Part shown: positions 52,807 through 63,100 of the stretch, piece by piece | Position numbering within the stretch: the first letter of the stretch is position 1 | Layout: each line of letters opens with the position of its first letter | NCBI RefSeq assembly: GCF_001634365.1 | Contig: NZ_CP014579.1 | Location: 1,488,001 to 1,552,000, forward strand | Origin: Paraburkholderia phytofirmans OLGA172 | GTDB lineage: Bacteria; Pseudomonadota; Gammaproteobacteria; Burkholderiales; Burkholderiaceae | Length of the DNA: 64,000 nt | Reading direction: 5' to 3' | Program-made: the position numbers and the translations under genes | The notes under the pieces: generated by a model | What the model was told of the DNA's origin: nothing | The model's database searches: none | The model's input: the letters and a program-made list of their open reading frames with translations, nothing else

Positions 52807-53859
52807 ATGAAACGCTTCGCATCCGCCCGTAGGTCCCTCACTTCACTTAACCGTCTTCCCTCGCCGCGCCGCGTGCGTGGCGCGATCGCCGGCGCTGCCG
52901 CCGCGCTTGCCATTGGTTTCACCGGTTTCGCCGCCGCACCCGCGCAAGCGGCCGCGCCCCTCGCGATCGGCTATAGCGACTGGCCTGGCTTCGTCGCCTT
53001 CCAGATTGCCATCGACAAAGGCTGGTTCAAGGAGGCCGGCGTGGATGTCAATTTTCAGTGGTTCGACTACTCGGCATCGCTCGATGCGTTCTCCGCCGGC
53101 AAGCTCGACGCGGTCGGCGCAACCAACGGCGATGCGCTGGTCACCGGCGCAAGCGGCGCCAAGAACGTGATGGTCCTCCTGACCGATTACTCGAGCGGCA
53201 ACGACATGATCGTGGCCAAGCCGCCCATTCGCACGGTGGATGGACTCAAGGGCAAAAAAGTCGGTGTCGAAATGGGCCTGGTCGATCACTTGTTGCTGGA
53301 CACGGCGCTGGAGAAACATGCGCTCAAGGAATCGGACATCACGCTCGTCAACGCGAAGACGAACGAGTTGCCGCAGGTGCTGGCATCCTCCAACGACGTT
53401 GCCGCGGTAGGCGCATGGCAGCCGAACGCGGGCGAAGCACTCAAGCGCGTGCCGGGCTCACGTCCGATCTTCACCTCGGCCGACGCGCCGGGGCTGATCT
53501 ATGACGCAATCACGGTCAATCCGGTCAGTCTGCAGTCGCGCAAGGCCGACTGGGCCAAGGTGATCAAGGTCTGGTATCGCTGCGTGGCCTATATCAACGA
53601 TCCGAAGACGCAACCGGATGCCGTGAAGATCATGTCCGCGCGCGTCGGCCTGACGCCGGCCCAGTATCTGCCGTTGCTCAAAGGCACACATCTGCTCGAC
53701 GCAGCGGCGGCGAGGAAGGCCTTCGTCAAGGGTGACGGGCTGGACTCTGTGTACGGTTCGAGCGTGAACGCGGACAAGTTCAACGTGCGCAACGCGGTCT
53801 ACAAGCAATCGCAGAACGTGAGCGCCTATCTCGACCCGGCGCTGACCAATGCGCCGTAA
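52807..53859 (+). CDS. ABC transporter substrate-binding protein (guanidine-associated)
   Basis: This is a 350-residue periplasmic binding protein of the NMT1/SsuA class. ATG 52807 follows GGAGA. A long signal peptide (hydrophobic core GAIAGAAAALAIGFTGF, cleavage after AQA) precedes LAIGYSDWPGFVAFQIAIDK, the typical first strand. It should deliver ligand to the permease and ATPase at 42-44 kb. It is alone here, separated from its partners by about 3.5 kb and on the other strand, but shares their riboswitch class. Confidence 0.9.
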   Translation: MKRFASARRSLTSLNRLPSPRRVRGAIAGAAAALAIGFTGFAAAPAQAAAPLAIGYSDWPGFVAFQIAIDKGWFKEAGVDVNFQWFDYSASLDAFSAGKLDAVGATNGDALVTGASGAKNVMVLLTDYSSGNDMIVAKPPIRTVDGLKGKKVGVEMGLVDHLLLDTALEKHALKESDITLVNAKTNELPQVLASSNDVAAVGAWQPNAGEALKRVPGSRPIFTSADAPGLIYDAITVNPVSLQSRKADWAKVIKVWYRCVAYINDPKTQPDAVKIMSARVGLTPAQYLPLLKGTHLLDAAAARKAFVKGDGLDSVYGSSVNADKFNVRNAVYKQSQNVSAYLDPALTNAP

Positions 53860-53899
53860 GGACCTCGCGATGGCCTGACCCGGCCTTCTGCGGCCGTAG

Positions 53900-55150
<1,251 letters not shown>

Positions 55151-55160
55151 GGGTGGCCCC

Positions 55161-55874
55161 TCACGACACGAACGGCAACTTGCTATCGCGTGCCGCTGCC
55201 AGCATCGACAGGGTGATCTTGCGCACTTCCAGCTTGCTCTGCGTGATATGCGCGCGCAGCAGGATGATCGCTTCCGTCACCCGCTTGCGTTCGATCAGGT
55301 TCAGCATGGTCGAATGTTCGTCGTAGGTGGCGCTCGTGCGGTGCGGTTTCAGAAAGTCCAGCCGCCGCACGATGCGAATGCGCTCGGTCACTTCGTTATG
55401 CACGCGCAGCATCTCCGCGTTGCCGGTCGCGGCGACCAGTTGACGATGGAAATTCTCGTCCATGCCGAACATCTTCACCGGATCGCTCTCGCGCATTTCG
55501 GACTCGACACACCATACCGCCTGCAGCGCTTCGACGGCCGCATGCGCGGCGTCGCCGCCCGCCCCCACACGCTCGACGGCCGCCACTTCCAGCACGATGC
55601 GCAGATCGTAGAGCTGATCGATCTGGTCGAAATTGATCGGCGCCACTTTCCAGCCGCGCCGGAAGCCGACTTCCAGATAGCCCTCGCGTTGCAGGCGAAA
55701 CAGGCCGTCGCGCATCGGCGTGCGCGACACGCCGTAGTGTTGCGCGATGCCGTTCTCCGAAAAGCGGTCGCCGGGAAACAGGCGGAAGCTGAAGATATCG
55801 TTCTTCAGTTGCTGGTACACCTGCTCGGCGAGCGGATTGGCCGCGGCCGGCACGGCAGGCATACCTTGCATCAT
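55161..55874 (-). CDS. GntR-family regulator (FadR/FCD subfamily)
   Basis: This is a 237-residue regulator. The N-terminal winged helix reads LAEQVYQQLKNDIFSFRLFP, then QHYGVSRTPMRDGLFRLQREGYLEV. The all-helical FCD domain has the metal-binding Asp/His set (DLRIVLE, DENFHRQLV, RAHITQSK). ATG 55874 is preferred to 55973, which would extend across the 11-bp repeats and into the amidase gene. It is downstream of the allophanate hydrolase gene in the same operon. The palindrome CTTGAATACAAG before that operon is a likely autoregulatory site. Confidence 0.9.
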   Translation of the reverse strand: MMQGMPAVPAAANPLAEQVYQQLKNDIFSFRLFPGDRFSENGIAQHYGVSRTPMRDGLFRLQREGYLEVGFRRGWKVAPINFDQIDQLYDLRIVLEVAAVERVGAGGDAAHAAVEALQAVWCVESEMRESDPVKMFGMDENFHRQLVAATGNAEMLRVHNEVTERIRIVRRLDFLKPHRTSATYDEHSTMLNLIERKRVTEAIILLRAHITQSKLEVRKITLSMLAAARDSKLPFVS

Positions 55875-55936
55875 GGTGTCCAGATCCTGGTCGAGGGTGA
55901 ATGAACGTTTGCCTTCAGTTTGCCTTCCGTTTGCCT

Positions 55937-57820
55937 TCAGTCGGCATTCAGACTGTCGAGATAAGCGCGCCACCCGCCAAAAGAAGTGATGTCGGTTGCG
56001 CCGCTGCCGTCGCTTACCGCCGACGGTTCGCAGATGAAGCCTTTCACATTGACGCCGTTAGCCAGTTGCACGGTGCCGATGCCAAGCGGCGCGGGTACGT
56101 CGGCGACGAACTTGCCGAAGGTGCGCAGCGGCACTTCCCAGACTTCCACGGCGATGGGCGCGCCGTGCTGGCTGGCTACGCGCACCAGCCCTGGTTTTGG
56201 CGGCTGCGTGCCGGCAAGCGCGTAAAGCATATAAGCGGGGGTGGTTTGGGTCGCCACGACGAAACGCGCGCCGGCTTCCTGAAGTTGCCAGTTCAGCGGC
56301 TGGCCACGCAGATGCGCGCCGACCACGGCGAGCGTGACAGTCGGCTCCTGAAACGGCAGCGGTTCGATCGTGTTCACCGTGGCCGCGGTCCCAGTTCTGT
56401 TTGCCGGTTCGGCCACGGCCGCCATCTCGCTCTCGCTCCCGCTGCGGGCCTCGGGGGCACTCGCGAACAGCGCCTGAATCCGTGCGCCCAACTCGGCGAG
56501 ACGCCGGTCCGCGCCGCTCGGCGCGATCAGCGTGACGCCGGCCGGCAAGCCGTCGTGGCGACGCTGGCATGGCACGGCCAGCGCGCACAGATCGAGCAGG
56601 TTGACGAAGTTCGTGTAGTAGCCAAGCTGGCTGTTCAACTCGACAGGATTGGCTTGCACGTCGGCGATCAGCGGATGCGTCGGCGTGGTCGGAACGATCA
56701 GGATGTCGATCGCCTCGAAAAGCTGTTCGGCGTGGCGCTTCAGGTCGGCGAGTGCGTACTGGCCGTTGAATGCGTCGGCGGCGCTATAGCGGTCCGCTTT
56801 GCCGATCACCGTGGCGACGACCGGATCGACCGCTTCGTGATGCGACTCGAAGAATGCGCCGAGCGCGGCGCGCCGTTCGGCCACCCAGGGGCCGTCGTAG
56901 AGCAGCGCGGAAACCTGCTTGAGCGGCTGGAAATCGATCGGCGTGGGATCGAGGTGCAGGTGCGTAGCGAGGGTATCGAGTGCAGCGAAGAATGCCTGAG
57001 TCGCCGCAGTGTCGCCGAAGAACTCGAGCCGATCCGGTACGCCGATCCGCGGGGCGTCGTGCAAGAGACCGAGACTCGGTACTTTGCGCGAGTAGCCGTC
57101 GAGCGGATCGAAGCACGCAATTTCATTGAACACGCGCCACGCATCGTCGACGTCGTGCGCGAACACCGAGATCGTGTCGAGGGTACGGCACGCCGGCACG
57201 ACACCGCGCTTGCTAACGAGTCCGAGCGACGGCTTCAGGCCGACAAGCCCGTTGAACCCAGCCGGGACACGCCCCGAACCGGCCGTGTCGGTGCCGAGCG
57301 AAAAGGCCACGCAACCCGCGGCCACCGCGACCGCCGAGCCGGAACTCGAGCCGCCCGACACGCGCTGCGGAAACTCGGTGTGCCGCACCGCGCCGTAAGG
57401 CGAACGCGTGCCGACGAGGCCTGTCGCGAACTGGTCGAGATTGGTCTTGCCGATCAGGATCGCACCGGCGTCGATGAGGCGCTGCACAGCGAATGCCGAA
57501 GTGTCCGGCGTATAGCTGAAAGGCTCGCATGCGGCGGTGGTCGGCAAACCGGCGACGTCGATATTGTCTTTGACCGCGAACGGCACGCCGAACAGCGGCA
57601 TCCGCTCGAACACGGCGTCGCCCTGCTCTTCGTATAGCGCTTCGAGCGCGTGGGCGCGGGCCTGCACGTCTGCTGTGGGCACATGCAAGATCCAGACTTC
57701 CGGCCGGTCGATTTCGGCGATGCGAGCAAGTGCCGACGTCACGACCTCCATCGGCGTAAGACGTTTGGCGGCATAAGCCGCGAGGAGACTACGGACCTTC
57801 AGGGGCGAGGAAATAGGCAC
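55937..57820 (-). CDS. atzF: allophanate hydrolase
   Basis: This is a 627-residue amidase-signature enzyme with a C-terminal allophanate-hydrolase domain. The Ser-cisSer-Lys triad is visible: Lys in FAVKDNIDVAG and the serines in GGSSSGSAVAVAAG. The C-terminal domain (VGAHLRGQPLNWQLQEAGA ... GTVQLANGVNVKGFICE) removes the second carboxyl group. It converts allophanate to ammonia and CO2, the last step of guanidine or urea-carboxylase pathways. GTG 57820 follows AAGGAAG. It is separated from the carboxylase operon by about 6.6 kb. Confidence 0.92.
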   Translation of the reverse strand: MPISSPLKVRSLLAAYAAKRLTPMEVVTSALARIAEIDRPEVWILHVPTADVQARAHALEALYEEQGDAVFERMPLFGVPFAVKDNIDVAGLPTTAACEPFSYTPDTSAFAVQRLIDAGAILIGKTNLDQFATGLVGTRSPYGAVRHTEFPQRVSGGSSSGSAVAVAAGCVAFSLGTDTAGSGRVPAGFNGLVGLKPSLGLVSKRGVVPACRTLDTISVFAHDVDDAWRVFNEIACFDPLDGYSRKVPSLGLLHDAPRIGVPDRLEFFGDTAATQAFFAALDTLATHLHLDPTPIDFQPLKQVSALLYDGPWVAERRAALGAFFESHHEAVDPVVATVIGKADRYSAADAFNGQYALADLKRHAEQLFEAIDILIVPTTPTHPLIADVQANPVELNSQLGYYTNFVNLLDLCALAVPCQRRHDGLPAGVTLIAPSGADRRLAELGARIQALFASAPEARSGSESEMAAVAEPANRTGTAATVNTIEPLPFQEPTVTLAVVGAHLRGQPLNWQLQEAGARFVVATQTTPAYMLYALAGTQPPKPGLVRVASQHGAPIAVEVWEVPLRTFGKFVADVPAPLGIGTVQLANGVNVKGFICEPSAVSDGSGATDITSFGGWRAYLDSLNAD

Positions 57821-57841
57821 GGGTTCTTCCTTGAGTTCAAT

Positions 57842-57853
57842 CTTGAATACAAG
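57842..57853. promoter_or_regulatory. palindrome upstream of the atzF-gntR operon
   Basis: CTTGAATACAAG lies 22-33 bases before the GTG start. Its reverse complement, CTTGTATTCAAG, fits FCD-type GntR sites (TTGTATACAA-like). Autoregulation by the gntR gene at 55161 is inferred. Confidence 0.45.
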
Positions 57854-58383
57854 TTTTGACTCAAATGAGCAGGAGTTGTGCCAAGTGCACCCCAAGCGTG
57901 CCAGAACACGCCGCCCGCCTTATCAGGTTTGGCTTGGCGACGATTTTCCGGTGGCCAGACCGAGCCGCGGTGCCGCCCTTCGATCAAGGCGCGGTGGTGC
58001 AGCGCTCCCCAATTCGGGGCTCCCGCGCCCCGCATTCGCGCTTGGCGCGCCCGGGGGTTGAGTCAGCCGAGGGTAAACCGGCCCAGCGAACCCTGTCCGA
58101 CGAACCGCGGCGAAGTCGCGATGCATAAGGCCCATGGAGGCCTTTTTCCGCCATTTAAGCATCGCTTAAGCACAGGGTCTGCATAATCTCGCCCGTCAAA
58201 ATACCCCTATTGGCCGGCATGTTTTTCTATCGGGCATTCAAAACACGATATCCTCGGCGGGCCTTCCGGCATTTTGCCTTCCCGGGCCTTCGCTTTTGCC
58301 CGACTATGGTATTGTCCGACCTGCGTTTTAAAGTGCATCGCCACACTCAATCGGGAAGCGCAATCGCTCCCTAGAAAAAGATT
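57854..58383. other. long intergenic stretch ending in an orphan terminator
   Basis: No protein gene is recognised. The plus strand from about 57985 to 58126 is GC-rich and can fold, and it is followed by a clean terminator at 58127. A short non-coding RNA is possible, but no promoter or known RNA family could be shown. Confidence 0.35.
58127..58147 (+). terminator. intrinsic terminator without an obvious gene
   Basis: AAGGCC, loop CATGGA, GGCCTT and then TTT form a perfect 6-bp stem followed by Ts on the plus strand. The nearest plus-strand gene upstream ends at 55150, so it must end another transcript or an sRNA. Confidence 0.5.
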
Positions 58384-59154
58384 ATGGAAGTTCAAAACGC
58401 CCGTCGTTGGGCACCACGGGGACCACGCGCCTGGTTCACCGCCGCCGCCGCATTGGCGATCGCCAGCGGTGTGCGCATGTTGCTCCATCCCTTACTCGGA
58501 CCAATCATGCCGGGCACCGCGTTCTGTATTGCGGCGGCACTGGTCGAGTATTTTTGCGGCCTGGCGCCGGCGCTCGGGGTTATGTTGCTCGGCTTGGGTA
58601 TCGCCGACTATCTGTTCGTCCCGCCCTACGCAACCATCGCCGTATTCGATCGCGCCGACCTGGTCCTGCTGGTCTCGTATCCGTTGGTGACGCTGCTCGT
58701 CATCATATTGATCGAACGCCTGCGCCGCGCGCAGTTTCGTGCGGAACTGATCGCATCGGTTGCGCAATCGCGCTATGAAATGCTGCTGCGTCACGACAAC
58801 GAACGCCTGCTCGCACGCCGCGCCGTCGACGAAACGCACCGGCTGCTGCGCCATCTGTCGCATCATCACAGGACCTTCATTTTCATTCAGGCGCTCGAGC
58901 GCAACGCGCTGCAACCGGCGGACGACCTCAAGCGGCAAGGTGTGCTGCCCCGTCTGCCCAACGAAATCGCGCCGGGCCCGCGCTTTGCCGACGTCGATCA
59001 CGAAGACATCCAGCGGCTCAGCAAGGCGCTGTGGCCCGGCAGCCATCGCGTGCGCCTCAAGATCGGCGATGGCGCGTTGAAGCTGACCGAGTGCGTGTGC
59101 GAACGGTTCACCACCCATGCCGGCGAGTTCCTCGTGCTGCGGATCGGGGCCTGA
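58384..59154 (+). CDS. DUF4118 (KdpD-like) membrane protein
   Basis: This is a 256-residue protein. Three to four membrane helices (WFTAAAALAIASGVRMLL; TAFCIAAALVEYFCGLAPAL; VLLVSYPLVTLLVIILI) match the DUF4118 sensor domain of KdpD-type kinases, including YLFVPPYATI. The C-terminal half is a soluble, His- and Arg-rich helical region with no H-box or ATPase. It is therefore an orphan sensor-like module or a different signalling protein. It opens an operon, with the hydrolase gene starting three bases downstream. Confidence 0.75.
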   Translation: MEVQNARRWAPRGPRAWFTAAAALAIASGVRMLLHPLLGPIMPGTAFCIAAALVEYFCGLAPALGVMLLGLGIADYLFVPPYATIAVFDRADLVLLVSYPLVTLLVIILIERLRRAQFRAELIASVAQSRYEMLLRHDNERLLARRAVDETHRLLRHLSHHHRTFIFIQALERNALQPADDLKRQGVLPRLPNEIAPGPRFADVDHEDIQRLSKALWPGSHRVRLKIGDGALKLTECVCERFTTHAGEFLVLRIGA

Positions 59155-59157
59155 TCC

Positions 59158-60045
59158 ATGAGCCAGCCGACGAGTCTCTTCTTACCCGGCGACGATCATG
59201 CCGTGCTGATGCTGCACGGCCTGTCAAGCTCGCCGCTCGAATTACGTTTTCTCGCGCGCTATCTGAACGCCGAGGGCTTCACCACCTGCGCGCCGGTTCT
59301 GCCCGGCTACAGCGCAGGCTCCCAAGAAGCGGCAATGGAGGTCTGGCTCGAGGCCGCCGTGCGCGAGTACGACGCGTTGGCCGCGCGCTTTGCACGCGTC
59401 TCGATCTGCGGGTTGTCGATCGGTGCGGCGTTGGCGCTGGCGCTGGCGCATCGCCGTCCAGCGGCGCAATCGCTCGTGCTGTTGTCGCTGACGCTCTCTT
59501 ACGACGGCTGGGCGATCCCCTGGTATCGTTTCCTGCTCAACTGGGCGTACTTCACGCCGATGCGCAAACGCTGGCGCTACCGCGAGGAAGCACCGTTCGG
59601 CTTGCGCAACGAAGCGCTCCGAGCGAAGATCGCCCGCGCCATGCAGCGCAGCGACTTCAGCGAGGTCGGTCCGTCGACGATTTCATTGCCGGCATTGCGC
59701 CAGGCAAGCCGCCTCGCCGCGAGCGTGCGCACGCAGGTGCGCGACATCAAGACCGATTGCCTGATTGTCCACGCGATCGACGATGAGACCTCGAGTCCCC
59801 GCAATGCCCGGTTTGTCGCCGCGAATATCGGCGCTGCCTTTTTACGCACAATCTGGCTGGATGATTCGTATCACATGATTACGTCAGATAACGAGCGCGA
59901 AATCGTCGCGCGCGAAACCGCGCTATTTCTGCGCGAGAGCGAAGTTGCCCATAGCGGCGACGATAGCGGCAAGCAACAGGTCGTCTCGAAGGCGCTGGCG
60001 CGGCGCCTTAGGCAACTTGCGGCGCTTGGCAAGGCGCGCGCATGA
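59158..60045 (+). CDS. alpha/beta hydrolase (carboxylesterase/monoacylglycerol lipase-like)
   Basis: This is a 295-residue serine hydrolase. The oxyanion motif is MLHGLSSSP, the nucleophile elbow ICGLSIGAALAL, the acid Asp lies in VHAIDDETSS and the catalytic His in DDSYHMITSDN. The overall pattern matches carboxylesterase Est30/YvaK-like enzymes. A basic 25-residue tail follows the last helix. The gene is three bases behind the DUF4118 gene and overlaps the next by four bases, so the three are translationally coupled. Confidence 0.9.
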   Translation: MSQPTSLFLPGDDHAVLMLHGLSSSPLELRFLARYLNAEGFTTCAPVLPGYSAGSQEAAMEVWLEAAVREYDALAARFARVSICGLSIGAALALALAHRRPAAQSLVLLSLTLSYDGWAIPWYRFLLNWAYFTPMRKRWRYREEAPFGLRNEALRAKIARAMQRSDFSEVGPSTISLPALRQASRLAASVRTQVRDIKTDCLIVHAIDDETSSPRNARFVAANIGAAFLRTIWLDDSYHMITSDNEREIVARETALFLRESEVAHSGDDSGKQQVVSKALARRLRQLAALGKARA

Positions 60046-60935
60046 CGGCGCCTACCACGCATTCGACGCAGAGAAACGGCCAGGCCGCGCGCGCGCCGCT
60101 GCATACCGCCGTCCGGTTCGGCAAATCCGCACGCATGTCACTGCTGCTCGCCGCTGCTGCACTCGGCCTTTGCACAGCGCGCGCAGCCTACGCGGAGGAT
60201 GCAAGTCCGAACGCGACCACTGACGCGAGCACGGGCGCGGCCACCGACAGCAAATGGAAAATCGGCGTGGGGCCTGGCGTGGTGATCACGCCCAAGTACC
60301 CGGGATCGCGACAGTTGAGCGTATTCCCGTTCCCTGCGCTGGACATCTCCTATGACGACCGGATTTTCTCCCAGGGCCCTGACGTGCTCGGCGTCAACGT
60401 ACTGCATGGTCCTGCCTATCACGTGGGCGCGGCGCTGAGTTTCGACTTCCAGACTCGCAAGGAGTCCGACGATCCGCGCCTGCATGGACTTGGCAACGTG
60501 AATGGCGGTCCGAAACTGAAGCTTTTCGCTGACTACACGTGGTGGGCGTTTACCGGTTCGGTGGCGTTGTACCAGGATATCGCCGGGAATCACCAGGGGA
60601 CGACGGTCAGCACGGATTTCGTGGCTTCCGCGCCGGTTGGCGGCTGGTTGTTCTCGGTGGGCCCAGGCTTTACCTGGGCGAACGCGACCTATACGCGGAC
60701 GTTCTTCGGCGTGTCCGGGCAGCAGAGCGCCGCGTCAGGACTGCCCACGTATAGCACCAGTGCCGGGGTGCGGGACGTCCATATGAACGCCATGGTGACT
60801 TACGACTTTTCCAAACACTGGAATGGGTCGGTTTCCGCTACCTTCGGGCGACTGGAGCACGACGCGGCGAATAGCCCGATTACCGAAAAAAGATTCGAGC
60901 TCAACACACTCGCTTCGGTGAACTACAAGTTCTAG
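60042..60935 (+). CDS. MipA/OmpV-family outer-membrane protein
   Basis: This is a 297-residue beta-barrel protein. A signal peptide core (MSLLLAAAALGLCTARAAYA) begins at residue 32, preceded by a basic extension. The ATGA overlap supports the start at 60042, but 60135 is possible. MipA features are KIGVGPGVVITPKYPGSRQL near the N-terminus, strands such as GPAYHVGAALSFDF and a final Phe in SVNYKF. MipA links murein synthases to hydrolases in E. coli; OmpV is an adhesin or osmoporin. The role here is open. Confidence 0.88.
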   Translation: MTAPTTHSTQRNGQAARAPLHTAVRFGKSARMSLLLAAAALGLCTARAAYAEDASPNATTDASTGAATDSKWKIGVGPGVVITPKYPGSRQLSVFPFPALDISYDDRIFSQGPDVLGVNVLHGPAYHVGAALSFDFQTRKESDDPRLHGLGNVNGGPKLKLFADYTWWAFTGSVALYQDIAGNHQGTTVSTDFVASAPVGGWLFSVGPGFTWANATYTRTFFGVSGQQSAASGLPTYSTSAGVRDVHMNAMVTYDFSKHWNGSVSATFGRLEHDAANSPITEKRFELNTLASVNYKF

Positions 60936-60942
60936 TTTCTGG

Positions 60943-60975
60943 CTTTTCGCACGCTCGCGGCGCGCGGAAAGCCAA
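60943..60975. terminator. hairpin between convergent mipA and yceH genes
   Basis: TGGCTTTTCGC pairs with GCGGAAAGCCA across a GC-rich loop. It sits in the 47-base gap between the two stop codons, so it can end transcripts from both sides. Confidence 0.5.
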
Positions 60976-60982
60976 TCAAGCT

Positions 60983-61687
60983 TCAATCCCCTGTGCCAAG
61001 CTCTTCAACTTCAATTCCCAACTCGGCAGCCATGCGCCGCACCACCACCTGAAGCCGGCTCACCTCATCGGCAAGCCGCTTCTGTTCGGCTTTTACCGCC
61101 TCGAACGCCGACAAGGGCACGAGCTCATCTTCCCCGCCCGGCTGTGCCAGATCACTCGCGCTGACTTCGCCGCATAGCAGATGCGCCCAGCGATTTTCGC
61201 GCTCGCCCGGCGTGCGGGCCAGCTTCGCTACCCGCGGCGGGTCGTTGGCAGCCAACTCGTCGAGAAACGCCTCGACCGACGAGATGTCGGCAAATCCATG
61301 CAGGCGCGCGCTGTTCAAGCGCAACTCGGCCGCCGTCTGCGGACCGCGCAGCAGCAATGTGGTCAGCAAGGCCGCCGACTGACTTGGCAAGCCCAATACC
61401 CGATTCATGTTGTGCTCGAAGCGCGGCACGCGGCTGCTGCTGCCCTCCATCACCAGGCTCAGGCGCTTCAAGCCGTCGATGGCGGTCAGCACCTCGGCTT
61501 CGGTCGCATTCATCACGGGTGTGCGGCCGGTCTTCTGATTGCAGCCCAAGGTCAGCGCGTTCAGCGAAAGCGGATAACTGTCCGGCACGGTGTGTTGCTT
61601 TTCGACTAACACGCCAAGCACGCGCCCTTCAAGCAAGGTCAAAGCGCGGATTGAGGGACGGGAAACAGCGTCGGGAGTGGAGTTCAT
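60983..61687 (-). CDS. yceH: YceH-family (DUF480) protein
   Basis: This is a 234-residue protein with two tandem winged helices: LTLLEGRVLGVLVEKQHTVP, the signature SLNALTLGCNQKTGRTPVM, and LLRGPQTAAELRLNSARLHGF in the second repeat. A C-terminal coiled coil (FEAVKAEQKRLADEVSRLQV) completes the family layout. ATG 61687 (MNSTPD) is chosen; the longer frame to 61891 has no matching family residues. The cellular function is not established. Confidence 0.88.
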   Translation of the reverse strand: MNSTPDAVSRPSIRALTLLEGRVLGVLVEKQHTVPDSYPLSLNALTLGCNQKTGRTPVMNATEAEVLTAIDGLKRLSLVMEGSSSRVPRFEHNMNRVLGLPSQSAALLTTLLLRGPQTAAELRLNSARLHGFADISSVEAFLDELAANDPPRVAKLARTPGERENRWAHLLCGEVSASDLAQPGGEDELVPLSAFEAVKAEQKRLADEVSRLQVVVRRMAAELGIEVEELGTGD

Positions 61688-61968
61688 GGAGGATGTCGCC
61701 GCATGCGCCGCCTGGTCTCGTGGAGGGTGTGCATTACCGTGGCACAGCCGGGCGGCAGGTTTTAGTTTGTGGGCACTATGATAAACGCCCCGGCCGCTCG
61801 CGGTGTACGAATCTCCGCAATGGCCGAGTGTGTCCCGAACGCGTCCGCATTCCTCGAAGCGCATGTCTGTTTCGTTGATGAATATCCACACTCATGTAAA
61901 AGACGCTATGAGCATGATGTGGCCAGGGCGCCCGCTGCTCAGGCTCAGGCGAGTCTTCGATATGTGGT

Positions 61969-62601
61969 TTAACGGCGCGCGTCCAGCGCGATCCGCACGG
62001 CCAGACCGGCGAGCACGGTGCCCATCAGCCAGCGTTGCACCAGCAGCCACACTGGCCGCCCAGCGAGAAACCCGGCAATCGAACCCGCCGTGCTCGCAAT
62101 CAGCGCATTGATCGTGACGGCGATAACAATCTGCACGCAGCCTAGCGCGATCGACTGCGTGAGCACGCTGCCGTGCTCCGGTGAAATGAATTGCGGCAGC
62201 AGCGACAGATACATCACGGCGATCTTTGGATTCGCGAGGTTTGTCACGAGGCCCATCGTGAACAGCTTGCGGCGGCTGTCGTGCGGCAGGTCGCGCACCT
62301 GGAACGGCGAGCGGCCGCCCGGCTTGACCGCCTGCCACGCCAGATACAGCAGGTAAAGCGCGCCGCCGAATCGCAACGCGTCGTACGCGTAAGGCACCGT
62401 CAACAGCAGCGCCGTGATACCGAACGCCGCGCAAAACATGTAGAACACATAGCCGAGCGCGACGCCGCCGAGCGACACGAGTCCGGCGCGCCGCCCCTGG
62501 CAGAGCGATCTCGAGATCAGATAGATCATGTTCGGGCCGGGCGTGAGCACCATGCCGAACGAGACCAGGGCGAAGGCGAGCAGGGTTGTGACAGCGGGCA
62601 C
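61969..62601 (-). CDS. LysE/RhtB-family amino-acid exporter
   Basis: This is a 210-residue inner-membrane exporter with six helices. GTG 62601 follows AGGAGA. The LysE signature GMVLTPGPNMIYLISRSL is in the first loop, LVSLGGVALGYVFYMF is helix 2, and NLANPKIAVMYLSLLPQFI the conserved middle segment. The family exports amino acids such as lysine, threonine or homoserine lactone. It diverges from a glycine riboswitch-controlled gene, which hints at amino-acid homeostasis. Confidence 0.9.
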   Translation of the reverse strand: MPAVTTLLAFALVSFGMVLTPGPNMIYLISRSLCQGRRAGLVSLGGVALGYVFYMFCAAFGITALLLTVPYAYDALRFGGALYLLYLAWQAVKPGGRSPFQVRDLPHDSRRKLFTMGLVTNLANPKIAVMYLSLLPQFISPEHGSVLTQSIALGCVQIVIAVTINALIASTAGSIAGFLAGRPVWLLVQRWLMGTVLAGLAVRIALDARR

Positions 62602-62841
62602 GGCGGTCTCCTCTGTGAATTGAAGTCGGGCAACGCCACCCAATATAGCCGATGTCGCCGCTTCAAGCCCTCTATCCGGACCTGAAAAACCCACGCCGGC
62701 AGTTGAACGGCGGTCATCGCGTTTGTGGCCGGAACTGCCGTTCCATATGGCGCGGTACCGGGCCGATGGGGCGCTGCATTGCAGGAAACACTTGCGGCGA
62801 AGACTTTTGCCCGGTATCGTCGAGCCGTTCTGCATCGCAGC

Positions 62842-63036
62842 GCGGGAGAGATCGTCAGAGGTTTGTGACGACGCCGACGGAGCAACCGCCCCGGAAACTC
62901 TCAGGCAAAAGGACCGCGCAGCTGGAACATCTGGAGAGCGGCGCCGTGCGCGCCCACCGAAGGGGATTCCCCGCATACCGCTTACGTCGCGCGCGTATGC
63001 TCACGGGAAGAAACTCTCAGGTACATGAACAGATGG
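62842..63036 (+). promoter_or_regulatory. tandem glycine riboswitch
   Basis: Two aptamers lie in series. The first runs GCGGGAGAG...GCCGACGGAGCAACC...AACTCTCAGGCAAAAGGACCG (62842-62918). The second runs ATCTGGAGAGCG...CACCGAAGGGGATTCC...AACTCTCAGGTACATGAACAGA (62928-63036). These are the conserved glycine-binding blocks of the gcvT motif. It is about 65 bases before the start of the FAD oxidoreductase gene. Glycine is known to activate most such genes. Confidence 0.92.
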
Positions 63037-63100
63037 GGCATCGACGCCGGTTTCGATACGAAATCGACACCGGTGATGCTCAACTACTCTGGATCATGTC

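Noticed and set aside
55901..57637. 578-residue plus-strand open frame
   Set aside because: It is the complement of the allophanate hydrolase gene with no recognisable domain.
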